DNA of 22,562 bases. Origin: a virus. The notes beneath the pieces were generated by a model. The model made no database searches, was not told the DNA's origin, and was given only the letters and a program-made list of their open reading frames with translations. Of this stretch, positions 6,725 to 14,901 are shown in pieces. The stretch is taken from positions 1-22,562 of IMG/VR virus record IMGVR_UViG_3300009155_000294; one strand, 5' to 3'. Each line of letters starts with the position of its first letter. The first letter of the stretch is position 1. A program made the position numbers and the translations under genes.

Positions 6725-8665
6725 ATGCCATACATGATGTCCGACCTAGCTGAAGGCAGCAAAGCTGTTAATCAATTACAACAAAACATAGCTGCTGCTC
6801 CGTATGTAGGAGACTTAACTAAAGCTGCCTCTGAACGTAAGATACAAGAGGATCGTCTTGCTGCTCAGTATGCTCCTCAACAAGCTGCTTTAGAGCAACA
6901 ACAAGCTGAAGCTAACTTACAAAAAAGTAAACTTGCTAGTACTGTTCTTGAATCTGGAATTAAAGTAGATGCTGATAAAAAAGCAGCTATTACTAAACTA
7001 ACTGCTGAACCTACTTGGGCTACGTTATCTGCTTCTGAGCAACAAGCTAAGATGGCTTCTGCAATTATGGCTATTGATCCTACTGATGGAGAAAAGCTTC
7101 TTAATTCTTCTGTAGCTTCTTTGCAAAAAGAAGCTTTAGTAAAAGCTAAAGAAGCTGATCGTGCTAGAGAAGTTATTGGTAGTGCTTATTCTGCTATTGC
7201 AAAAGCTACTCCAGCAGAAGTACAAAGCATTATTAATCAAATGCCTCCTGACCAACGCAAGGCTATTGAAGCTCAAATACCAGGGTTCTTTAAAGAAACT
7301 AATTCTGAATTACAAAAATCTCAACTTGAAAATCTATTGCTAAATGCTAATGGACATACGCTTGCTATGAAAATAGAAAGCAATGTTGCAATTGAAAAAA
7401 TGCGGGAAGAAAACAAACTACAACTTGCACAAATTAACGCAAACAATCAAAAAGCTAAACGAGAAGAAGGTGCATCTAATAGAGAATCAAAACAAGATTT
7501 AAATGCTTACAACGCTTGGCATCGTGCTGAAGCTGCTATTGATCGTGAATATAAAAACGATTTAAAAACTGCAAAAGACAACGTTGCAAAAGCAGAAAAA
7601 CAAGCACAAGGCTCTAGGATGGTTGGAATTCAAATACCTTTTACTAAAACAACTGGTGGTGTTAGTGGTAAAGGAGATGCTTATGATGAAGCAGTTAATA
7701 AACACAGAGCTTTAGAAAAAGAAATTGTTGAAAAGAAACTTAGCAGATTAGAAGAACTTCCTGAAGGACCACAAAAAGAAAGACAATATAAACTTCTAAT
7801 GAACCAACTAGAATTGTCTGAAAAAGTTGGTGGTGAAGACAAGCCTGATCCTTCTTTACCTGATGCTAGTGGTGCTAAAGGTGCGGCTGCACCTAGTGCT
7901 GCTCCCGCACCTGCGGCTGCTGCACCTGTTGTTCCTAGTAACAAAGGAGCTGTAGGTACTCAATCTGCTCCTATACCATTTGAACCAGGTAAAACAGTAC
8001 CTGAGAATGGAAAATATTACATTAACAACAACAAGCAAATTGCTATGTGGGATGAAAGTAAAAAGAAATTTGTTGCTGGTGAACCAGCTCCTACTTCTAA
8101 ACCTGCTGAACCCGCTGTTGCTATTACTCCAGCAGAACCTGTAATGACAGATGCTGAAAAGCAAGCTAAAGCCGCTAAGAATCGTGAAAAGAATTTAAGT
8201 TTGCCTGTTGACAGGCCTAAACCTACCGCTGCACCTGCTGCTAAAGATACCAGTAAAGATTTTACTGGGGCTAAATCTGCTGACCTTATAGAACCAGGCA
8301 ACATTGATCTTACAAAACGTCCTGTTGTAAAAAATAAAGATGGCTCTATAAGCACCGTTCGTTCTATGTCTTTTGAAGAAGATGGTATGCAAATACTTAT
8401 CCCAACTGTAGTTGGTGACAAAGTTGTTAGTGACAAAGCTGCTATAGACCACTACCACAAGACTGGTGAACATCTTGGTATGTTTAGTTCTGTTAAAGCT
8501 GCTAATGCCTACGCTAAGAAGCTTCATGAAGAACAAGACAAGATGTATAGCAAACGTAAAACACCTACTAAAACAGAAAAAGAAAAACAAGTAGAGAGGC
8601 TCCAGGGATTAACGTCTGAAGAGGAAACTTCTCCTAGATGGAAAAAACGTGGTGATGAGGAGTAA
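6725..8665 (+). CDS. Internal virion protein with coiled-coil body and conserved C-terminal domain
   Basis: A 646-residue protein. I chose the ATG at 6725, about 8 bases after AAAGGA; a TTG at 6707 would overlap the previous gene. Residues 1 to about 370 are long, highly charged, Gln/Ala/Lys-rich helices (coiled-coil type). A Pro/Ala linker follows at about 379-410 and again near 450-520. At about 524-605 lies a compact domain beginning GNIDLTKRPVVKNKDG and containing SMSFEEDGMQILIPTVV, YHKTGEHLGMF and ANAYAKKLHEEQ. This module recurs in large internal and polyvalent proteins of many phages; I know of no established function for it. Position between the small ejection protein and the 1306-residue protein indicates an ejected core component. 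Confidence 0.7.
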   Translation: MPYMMSDLAEGSKAVNQLQQNIAAAPYVGDLTKAASERKIQEDRLAAQYAPQQAALEQQQAEANLQKSKLASTVLESGIKVDADKKAAITKLTAEPTWATLSASEQQAKMASAIMAIDPTDGEKLLNSSVASLQKEALVKAKEADRAREVIGSAYSAIAKATPAEVQSIINQMPPDQRKAIEAQIPGFFKETNSELQKSQLENLLLNANGHTLAMKIESNVAIEKMREENKLQLAQINANNQKAKREEGASNRESKQDLNAYNAWHRAEAAIDREYKNDLKTAKDNVAKAEKQAQGSRMVGIQIPFTKTTGGVSGKGDAYDEAVNKHRALEKEIVEKKLSRLEELPEGPQKERQYKLLMNQLELSEKVGGEDKPDPSLPDASGAKGAAAPSAAPAPAAAAPVVPSNKGAVGTQSAPIPFEPGKTVPENGKYYINNNKQIAMWDESKKKFVAGEPAPTSKPAEPAVAITPAEPVMTDAEKQAKAAKNREKNLSLPVDRPKPTAAPAAKDTSKDFTGAKSADLIEPGNIDLTKRPVVKNKDGSISTVRSMSFEEDGMQILIPTVVGDKVVSDKAAIDHYHKTGEHLGMFSSVKAANAYAKKLHEEQDKMYSKRKTPTKTEKEKQVERLQGLTSEEETSPRWKKRGDEE

Positions 8666-8670
8666 TTACT

Positions 8671-11600
8671 ATGGCTGAATTTTCTTTAGAAGACTTTGCT
8701 TCTGAAAAACCTCCTGCTAAAGCTCCTCCTTCTAAAGGAAATAAAAAAGAATTTTCTTTAGATGATTTTGGAGGTACTCCTGTACCTAGCAAATCTAGCT
8801 CTAGTATTTTTGGAGACAAGGTTAGTACTCAAACTTTAAGTGATCTTGTAACAGGCAAAGAACCTCCTAAGACTACTGGTCCAGGTACGTTTGTTAGAGA
8901 AGCCGTATTATCTTCTCCTGGTACTGCTGCTGGCGTAAGTGCTGCTACTGCTGTTGGTACGGCTACTGCTCCATTTGGTCCCTGGGTTGCTATTCCTTCA
9001 GCTATTGTTGCTGGTGGTGCTGCTGGATTTGCTGCTAATTATCTTGAAGAAGAAGGCTTGACTGCTCTAGAAGAATCAAGTCCTCTAGCTAAAAAATATA
9101 TGTCAATGTTAAACGTTGACAAAGCTACTCGTGAAGCTGGTCGTAAAGAACATGAGTACTATGCTTTAGGCGGTCAACTTGCTAGTGCTGCTCCTTTTGT
9201 ATCTACTAAAACTGCTGCTACAGTTCTTAGTAAAAGTCTTGTTGAACGTGGTGTGTCAGGCACTATTCAAGCTGGTGTGGGTGCTGGTCAACGTGCTGCT
9301 ACAGGTGAAGAACAAGACTTAGGTAAGAGTCTTTTAGAGTTTGGTGGTGGTGCTTTAATGCCTGGCAAACTAACTAAGCTTGGTGAAAAAACTGTACCTT
9401 CAAAATTTAAACCTAAAGAAGCACCAATAACTCCTCCTCCTTCTGGTGCTACACCTGAACAAGTTGAAGCTTTTAAAGCTAAGGTCAAAGAAGAAAAAGC
9501 TAAGCGTGATGCTGCTGCTCCTTTGACTGAAGCTGCTATTAAGAACAAAAAGACTGGTGAGATTGAGCGCATGGGTCCTAAGCATGACGAGCAACGTAAA
9601 GCTGAGACTGCTGATACCCATGAACAAGGTTTTGTAGATAACCGAAATAACTTTCATGATCGTGAAGCTGCTGTTGACCAAGCTAAACGTGCTGGTCAAA
9701 TACCTGAAGATCACGTATTAGAAAATCCACCTGGTGAACAACCTGGGTTGCATAGTGGTGATCTTCGTAAAGCTGGTGACGAACGTTTTAAGATTACTGA
9801 AGACCAACCTGCTGGCAAACCTTTAAGCTCTGCAGTTGTATTAAAAGATGGCAGTAAAATATCTATAGAAACAGAATCTTCTCCTAATGCTTTTTCAACT
9901 ATAGGGCGAATGGAACACGGAGAACCAATATCTTTAATAGCAAAAAATGAATCTGGAGAAGAAATTGGAAGATTAACTTATATGCCCGACGGTGGGCCTA
10001 TAGGTGTTTTTGTAAGAGAACAAGATAGGCGTAAAGGTGTTGCTAATGCTTTATATGATGCTCATGAAGCTGCTGGTGGAAAACTTCCTCCTGTAGAAAG
10101 TGGGATGATCATATCTAACGATGCTCGTGCTCTTCGTGCTTCTAGAGAAGCAAAAGCTGCGGAAGCTGCTAAAGGAGAAGTTAAAACACCTAGCTCACCG
10201 GATGAGCTTGCTGCTAAAACATCTGAGCCTGTAGCTAAAGCATTTGAAAAAGTTGATCCTCGTTCTGTTCCTAATGAAGAAGAGATGATCAAACATGCTA
10301 CAGACATACACGAGCGCTTTGGTGAAGAAGAAGCTGTTAAGTTTTTTGAAGACTATCAAAAAGATTTAAACGAACGATCTATACCTGTTCCTAATACTCC
10401 CAAAGAGTTAGACGATGCTTTACACAAAGTAAACACTTTTGAATCTAAAGACAAGTCTGAACACGTTGTTGGGTACAACAAAACTTCTATTGGTGATTTA
10501 GGTGAAAGACCTTCTATTCTTAATCCTATAGAACGTAATAAATGGGACAAAGAAGCTGCTAGACGACTTGAAGAAATGAACAAACTTCGTGAGGCTGCTT
10601 TTTTAGTCCGTGAAAATGGTGGCAAAGTTGGCGGTGAACTTGGTAAAGTTTTAGATGCTATTGATGCTGAAAACATAGCTCTTGTTCGTAAGATCAAAGC
10701 TATGGGCGGTGACGTTGGTGACGAGTTTGCTACAGGTCAATCTCGTATTCGTTTGTTTAGTGAAAAAGAAAAGCCAGGTTGGAAAGAAACTATTAAAGAG
10801 TTTTTCTCTAACAAAATGTCTTTTGGAGACAAGGTTGCTGAACAAGCTAACGCTGCTATAGAACGTAAAGTGTTTCAAACTAATGATGGTCGTGTCATTG
10901 AGTTTCATAGACAACCTAAAGACGTTACTACACCTAAAGGTGAGATCAAACAAGGCACACAAATCTTTGAATGGAAAGATGGTCAAAAGCGTTTGATAGG
11001 TTTTAGTGATGATCTAAACTTTAAACGTGGTGATACTTTTACTTCTACAGATGGCAAAAAACTTACTGTAGTTGACGGTAAAGTACCAGCCATTGAACAA
11101 CATTCTCCGTATCGTTATTGGCATGATGCAGAGGCATCTGCTCGTCTAGCTAACATGGGTCTTCGTAAGATGGCTCGTGAGCTAGAGCTAGTCAACAATC
11201 TTAAAAAGTCTAAACTGTTTGAGACAGTTGGGTTTAGCCCTGATAAACCTACTAAAGATTTGCCTAAAGGTTGGATTACTCCTGCAAGCATAGCTCGTAT
11301 TCCAGAGTTACGTGGTTGGCATTTTGATCCTAAGACTGCCGCAATCATTGAAGATTTTGCTAAAGTCTGGGACAACACTATGTGGATGAAGGCTACTAAT
11401 GCCATTGTCAAAAACATGATGTTGAATCCTGTACCACACATGTTCAATGAAGTAATGCACCTTTGGAATGCTCGTGGTTTTACTGGTTGGATTGACCCTC
11501 GTCAACTTGGTACGTTTGCTGACACAGCTAGAGTTGCTTGGAGAGATGTAGGTAATCAAACTCAGTTTTACCGAGACATTATGCGTGAAGGTGGTTCTAT

Positions 11601-12591
11601 TCTTGGTGCTGATCCCAGGAACAAACACTTTGAAGCTATTCAAAAAGAAGCTCAAAAACAAATGTTTGAGACTCCTGAAATGCAAAGAAGCATGGGTCAA
11701 CTAGCCAAGAAACTTGGCACTAGTGTTGGAGATTTGTACAACGGCATTTCTAATGCTTCTCAAAAGGCTATGTGGTTTACTCGTGATGTTATGTATGTCC
11801 AATACATCCGTGAGATTATGGCTAGACAAGAGAAAAGTACTGGCGTTAAGATGGAATTAAAAGACGCTATTGCACAAGCTGAAAAACACATGCCTAATTA
11901 TCGTATGCCTTCTGAGGTATTAAATAGTCGCAAACTTGCTTGGACTTTAAAAAACCCTAACATTGCTTTGTTCTCTAGGTATCACTATGGCATGGTTAAG
12001 TCTTTAGTAAATACTATTAAAGATGTTGATCCTCGCAATTTAAGAACACCAGAAGGTCGTGCTCACTTTAGAGAGGGCGTTGACTCTATGTTGGCTATTG
12101 GTGTTGCTATGGGAGTGTTGTATCCTCTTATGGATGCTATGGCTGAAGCAGTGTTTGGTGAAGGTGCTGAACAACGTAGAGCTGGTCCATTCCACTTGCT
12201 CCAAGCAGGTTTAGATGTGTATGAAGGTAAAAAAGATACTACTGCTTTAATTTGGCCTGTCTTTACTTTTAATCCAGTGTTGTTAACATTAGGTCAACTT
12301 GGTTTTAACAAAAAGTTGTTTACTGGCAAAGAAGTGTTCCATACAGACGATGCTTTTGAAGACATAGCTAGTGACATAGGAACATATGCTGTAAAACAAT
12401 TACCCCAAGCTGCTCCTGTTATGTCTGCTACTGCTGAAGAAGGTGGAGACACAAAACTTATTGCTAGACAATTTGACATTAAAGTTGAGACAGAAGCAGA
12501 AAAGAAACGTAAAGAACGAGCACTTAAAGCAAAGGCTCAAAAGAAAAAGACTCGTGATACTCAACGTGCTAAAGGAACATATAACCCATGA
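8671..12591 (+). CDS. Giant internal virion / ejection protein with GNAT-like motif
   Basis: A 1306-residue protein, the largest in the window, beginning at the ATG at 8671. The N-terminus has two copies of a short motif, EFSLEDF (3-9) and EFSLDDF (27-33), separated by a Pro/Lys linker. A hydrophobic Ala/Gly stretch (about 85-125) could insert in membrane. Around 380-497 is a domain with GVFVREQDRRKGVANALYDA, which carries the RxxGxA loop of GNAT acetyltransferases. The C-terminal 450 residues are helical with a second hydrophobic segment (SMLAIGVAMGVLYPLMDAMA). Large terminal ejection proteins of podoviruses have this build. Alanine codons are overwhelmingly GCT. It overlaps the next gene by 4 bases (ATGA). 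Confidence 0.7.
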   Translation: MAEFSLEDFASEKPPAKAPPSKGNKKEFSLDDFGGTPVPSKSSSSIFGDKVSTQTLSDLVTGKEPPKTTGPGTFVREAVLSSPGTAAGVSAATAVGTATAPFGPWVAIPSAIVAGGAAGFAANYLEEEGLTALEESSPLAKKYMSMLNVDKATREAGRKEHEYYALGGQLASAAPFVSTKTAATVLSKSLVERGVSGTIQAGVGAGQRAATGEEQDLGKSLLEFGGGALMPGKLTKLGEKTVPSKFKPKEAPITPPPSGATPEQVEAFKAKVKEEKAKRDAAAPLTEAAIKNKKTGEIERMGPKHDEQRKAETADTHEQGFVDNRNNFHDREAAVDQAKRAGQIPEDHVLENPPGEQPGLHSGDLRKAGDERFKITEDQPAGKPLSSAVVLKDGSKISIETESSPNAFSTIGRMEHGEPISLIAKNESGEEIGRLTYMPDGGPIGVFVREQDRRKGVANALYDAHEAAGGKLPPVESGMIISNDARALRASREAKAAEAAKGEVKTPSSPDELAAKTSEPVAKAFEKVDPRSVPNEEEMIKHATDIHERFGEEEAVKFFEDYQKDLNERSIPVPNTPKELDDALHKVNTFESKDKSEHVVGYNKTSIGDLGERPSILNPIERNKWDKEAARRLEEMNKLREAAFLVRENGGKVGGELGKVLDAIDAENIALVRKIKAMGGDVGDEFATGQSRIRLFSEKEKPGWKETIKEFFSNKMSFGDKVAEQANAAIERKVFQTNDGRVIEFHRQPKDVTTPKGEIKQGTQIFEWKDGQKRLIGFSDDLNFKRGDTFTSTDGKKLTVVDGKVPAIEQHSPYRYWHDAEASARLANMGLRKMARELELVNNLKKSKLFETVGFSPDKPTKDLPKGWITPASIARIPELRGWHFDPKTAAIIEDFAKVWDNTMWMKATNAIVKNMMLNPVPHMFNEVMHLWNARGFTGWIDPRQLGTFADTARVAWRDVGNQTQFYRDIMREGGSILGADPRNKHFEAIQKEAQKQMFETPEMQRSMGQLAKKLGTSVGDLYNGISNASQKAMWFTRDVMYVQYIREIMARQEKSTGVKMELKDAIAQAEKHMPNYRMPSEVLNSRKLAWTLKNPNIALFSRYHYGMVKSLVNTIKDVDPRNLRTPEGRAHFREGVDSMLAIGVAMGVLYPLMDAMAEAVFGEGAEQRRAGPFHLLQAGLDVYEGKKDTTALIWPVFTFNPVLLTLGQLGFNKKLFTGKEVFHTDDAFEDIASDIGTYAVKQLPQAAPVMSATAEEGGDTKLIARQFDIKVETEAEKKRKERALKAKAQKKKTRDTQRAKGTYNP

Positions 12592-13907
12592 ACTTACTAT
12601 TGATAGATCAGTTTGGATGTTGCCTTGACTTAGCTGTTAGGGCTAAGGCTGCTGGTCATACTGTACGTGCTTACATGCGTAACAACGCTGATGGTACTCG
12701 CTGTGAGAATGGTGATGGGATGATTGACAAAGTATCTGATTGGGAGAAGCACATGAACTGGGCTGACCTCATATTTGTTACTGATAACACGTTCTACATC
12801 CACAAGCTTGAAAGTTATCGGGATAAGGGTTACCCTATTTTTGGTGCTAACCTAGAAGGTCGTAGGTGGGAACAAGACCGTGAGTACGGTGCAGCTATAT
12901 TGGAACGAGCTGGTATCCCAACTATTCCTATGCAGAAGTTTAAGAAGTACGAAGACGCTATTGCGTTAGTGCTTACTAACAAAGACAAACGATATGTGTC
13001 TAAGCCTCTTGGTGATGGTGACAAGTCTTTGTCCTACTGTTCTAAAGACTGGCGAGACATGGTGTTTATGCTTCAAAAGTGGAAGAAAGACAACGCTTAC
13101 AACGGTGAGTTTGTTCTGCAAGAGTTCCACAAGGGTGTGGAGATGGCTGTTGGTGGTTGGTTTGGTCTTGGTGGTTTCTCTAAATGGTACTTGGAGAACT
13201 GGGAGTTTAAAAAGCTAATGTCTGGTGACTATGGTCCTGCTACTGGTGAGCAAGGTACTATTCTTAGGTACACCAAAGAGAGCTTGTTAGCTGACAAGGT
13301 TCTTAAACCTCTAGAAGACTTCTTGCACGGTATCAATTACTCTGGTTACATTGATGTCAACTGCATCATTGATAACAAGGGTATACCCTGGCCTTTAGAG
13401 TTTACTACTCGTCCAGGTTGGCCTTTGTTTCAGATTCAACAAGCTCTGCATGTAGGCGATCCTATTGAATGGATGCTTGATATGCTTGACGGTAAAGACA
13501 CTCTGAAAGTTAAAACTGACATAGCCTGTGGTGTTGTTATCTCTCAGCCTGACTACCCTTACGACAACGTAACCAAGAAACACAACACGGGTTATCCCTT
13601 GTTTGATTTGTGTGAAGAGGATGGTACTAAGAACATTCATTTCTCAGAAATTAAAATGGGTACTTGTCCTGATGAGAAGGGTAACAACAAAGAACCTTGT
13701 TTGGTTACCTGTGGCAGCTACATCCTTACTGTGTCTGGTCTGGGTAAAACCATTGAAGATGCTCGTTGTAAAGCCTATGAAACTTATGAAAAAAAGGTCA
13801 CTGTAATTAACTCTCCTATGGTTAGAGATGACGTAGGTGAGAAGCTTGAGAAACAGCTTCCTGACATTCAAAAGTACGGCTACTGTACTGACGTTGAGTA
13901 TTGCTAA
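12588..13907 (+). CDS. PurD-like ATP-grasp ligase of unknown substrate
   Basis: A 439-residue protein with the domain order of phosphoribosylamine-glycine ligase (PurD): an N-terminal Rossmann-like domain, an ATP-grasp core (YVSKP at 136-140, EFHKGVEMAVGG at 179-190, GDYGPATGEQG at 213-223, LEFTTRPG at 270-277) and a C-terminal domain (YILTVSGLGKTIEDARCKAY). In PurD the last core motif reads EFNxRFGDPE; here it is EFTTRPGWPL, so the metal-binding Asn and the acidic GDPE loop are lost while Glu271 and Arg275 remain. The fold and ATP use look sound, but the substrate is probably not that of PurD. It is coupled by ATGA to the giant virion protein and followed by a fibre-like gene, not by purine genes. 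Confidence 0.75.
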   Translation: MNLLLIDQFGCCLDLAVRAKAAGHTVRAYMRNNADGTRCENGDGMIDKVSDWEKHMNWADLIFVTDNTFYIHKLESYRDKGYPIFGANLEGRRWEQDREYGAAILERAGIPTIPMQKFKKYEDAIALVLTNKDKRYVSKPLGDGDKSLSYCSKDWRDMVFMLQKWKKDNAYNGEFVLQEFHKGVEMAVGGWFGLGGFSKWYLENWEFKKLMSGDYGPATGEQGTILRYTKESLLADKVLKPLEDFLHGINYSGYIDVNCIIDNKGIPWPLEFTTRPGWPLFQIQQALHVGDPIEWMLDMLDGKDTLKVKTDIACGVVISQPDYPYDNVTKKHNTGYPLFDLCEEDGTKNIHFSEIKMGTCPDEKGNNKEPCLVTCGSYILTVSGLGKTIEDARCKAYETYEKKVTVINSPMVRDDVGEKLEKQLPDIQKYGYCTDVEYC

Positions 13908-13909
13908 TC

Positions 13910-14392
13910 ATGGCTACTAAGATCAATGTTCCTATTCCTCAAGATAAGATTGGGGAAAACTTTGTCTGGAGAGATTGGTTTCAAAGGCTTAGCAATAGAG
14001 TTTATGGCACTATGGCAAGCCAAGATGCTAGTTCTGTAAACATTACTGGTGGATCAATAAATGGCACATCTATAGGTGGAGTACCAGTTACTAAAACTGC
14101 TGACTTTACGTTAGCAGCTACAGAAAACTGGGTTATTAATAATAAAACAACTACTACTTGTACTGTGACTTTACCTGCTGCTTCTTCTTGGTCTGGAAGG
14201 TCTGTTACTTTTAAAAACTTACAAGCTCAAACTCTTGTTTCAGCTTCTAGCAATGTTGTGCCAATTGATAGCACAACTGCTGGCACAGCTATTCTTTTAG
14301 CTGTTGTTGGTAATTGGGCTACGTTAGTTTCTGATGGAACTAATTGGGTCACTATGCAAACTGCACCTAATAACATTCTTTTACTGGAGTAA
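13910..14392 (+). CDS. Fibre-like structural protein
   Basis: A 160-residue protein. The ATG at 13910 is chosen over a TTG at 13901, which would overlap the ligase gene. The N-terminus (MATKINVPIPQDKIGENFVW, then WFQRLSNRVYG) is a motif I recognise from small podovirus proteins near internal virion genes. After a SVNITGGSINGTSIGG turn repeat, the C-terminal half is a Thr/Val/Ser-rich beta domain (LAATENWVINN, CTVTLPAASSW, GNWATLVSDGTNWV) like the ends of fibres and hub proteins. A virion surface or hub role is inferred. Nothing suggests an enzyme. Confidence 0.65.
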   Translation: MATKINVPIPQDKIGENFVWRDWFQRLSNRVYGTMASQDASSVNITGGSINGTSIGGVPVTKTADFTLAATENWVINNKTTTTCTVTLPAASSWSGRSVTFKNLQAQTLVSASSNVVPIDSTTAGTAILLAVVGNWATLVSDGTNWVTMQTAPNNILLLE

Positions 14393-14398
14393 TAAAAG

Positions 14399-14674
14399 AT
14401 GAATGTGTCTGATCAAGGTTTAGAAAACATCAAACAAACTGTGGGGTTTAGAGCTAGACCCTACAAAGATTCTTTGGGCAATATTATTGTTGGTCACAAC
14501 CACGTTGTAACACCTGGTGATGGTGTTGCTGATAAAGATGTGATTAACTCTTTTAAAGCTCACGAGCTTCTTCTTAACGACATTGAGAGGGTTGTTAGCA
14601 ACCTCAATGTTATTAGTAGCATGACTCAAGAAGAGTTTGACGCTCTTGTTGTAGACACATTTAAAACACACTAA
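14399..14674 (+). CDS. Truncated lysozyme-fold protein lacking catalytic residues
   Basis: A 91-residue protein with the N-terminal layout of GH24 (T4/P22-type) lysozymes: SDQGLENIKQTVGFRARPYK, DSLGN, then VGHNHV, and a later QEEFDALVVDTF that matches the family's QxxFDALVxxxFN. The catalytic Glu of the FEG motif is Val15, and the catalytic Thr of the TxGxGH motif is Ile30; only the Asp (Asp24) remains. The chain ends where a normal lysozyme of about 150 residues would continue for another 50. A good GGAG site precedes it and the next gene follows at once, so this is not a recent frameshift. It is most likely a non-enzymatic structural or regulatory descendant. Confidence 0.65.
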   Translation: MNVSDQGLENIKQTVGFRARPYKDSLGNIIVGHNHVVTPGDGVADKDVINSFKAHELLLNDIERVVSNLNVISSMTQEEFDALVVDTFKTH

Positions 14675-14683
14675 GGATTTATT

Positions 14684-14899
14684 ATGGATGACGTAGAAAC
14701 ATTGATTACAGAAACTGACAAAAGACTTAGTGTCCACGAGGCTGTTTGTGTTCAAAGATATGAAGGCATTCAAGCTCGATTTGATAGTGGTGATAAACGC
14801 ATGACTAAGATTGAATACTTGTTGTATGCAGTTATTCTTTGTGTGTTGTTTGGTCCAGGTGTTGCTGCTGAGTTTGTTAAAAAATTTCTTGGAGTGTAA
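14684..14899 (+). CDS. Small coiled-coil plus membrane-anchor protein, holin-like
   Basis: A 71-residue protein with a strong AAGGA site. Residues 1-45 form a charged helix (ETLITETDKRLSVHEAVC, then GDKRMTKIEYL); residues 46-64 (LYAVILCVLFGPGVAAEFV) are a single hydrophobic segment, and the end is KKFLGV. This arrangement resembles XhlA-type and other small one-segment holin or holin-accessory proteins, with the charged part in the cytoplasm. It opens the run of membrane genes in the lysis cassette. Holin function is inferred; another candidate is the two-segment protein at 15915. Confidence 0.55.
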   Translation: MDDVETLITETDKRLSVHEAVCVQRYEGIQARFDSGDKRMTKIEYLLYAVILCVLFGPGVAAEFVKKFLGV

Positions 14900-14901
14900 A
14901 A

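Noticed and set aside
7681-7944. Ala-rich - strand frame opposite the coiled-coil internal virion protein
   Set aside because: It is the mirror of a GCT/GCA-rich Ala/Pro linker on the + strand; no ribosome site, no coupling, and low-complexity product.
8017-8590. Several - strand frames of 100-140 residues opposite the internal virion genes
   Set aside because: They come from codon bias (T-ending codons leave few stops in the antisense frames); products are Ser/Phe-rich and unlike proteins.
14399-14683. Frameshift explanation for the short lysozyme-like gene
   Set aside because: The missing C-terminal part is not found in other frames downstream; the next gene starts within 10 bases with its own ribosome site.
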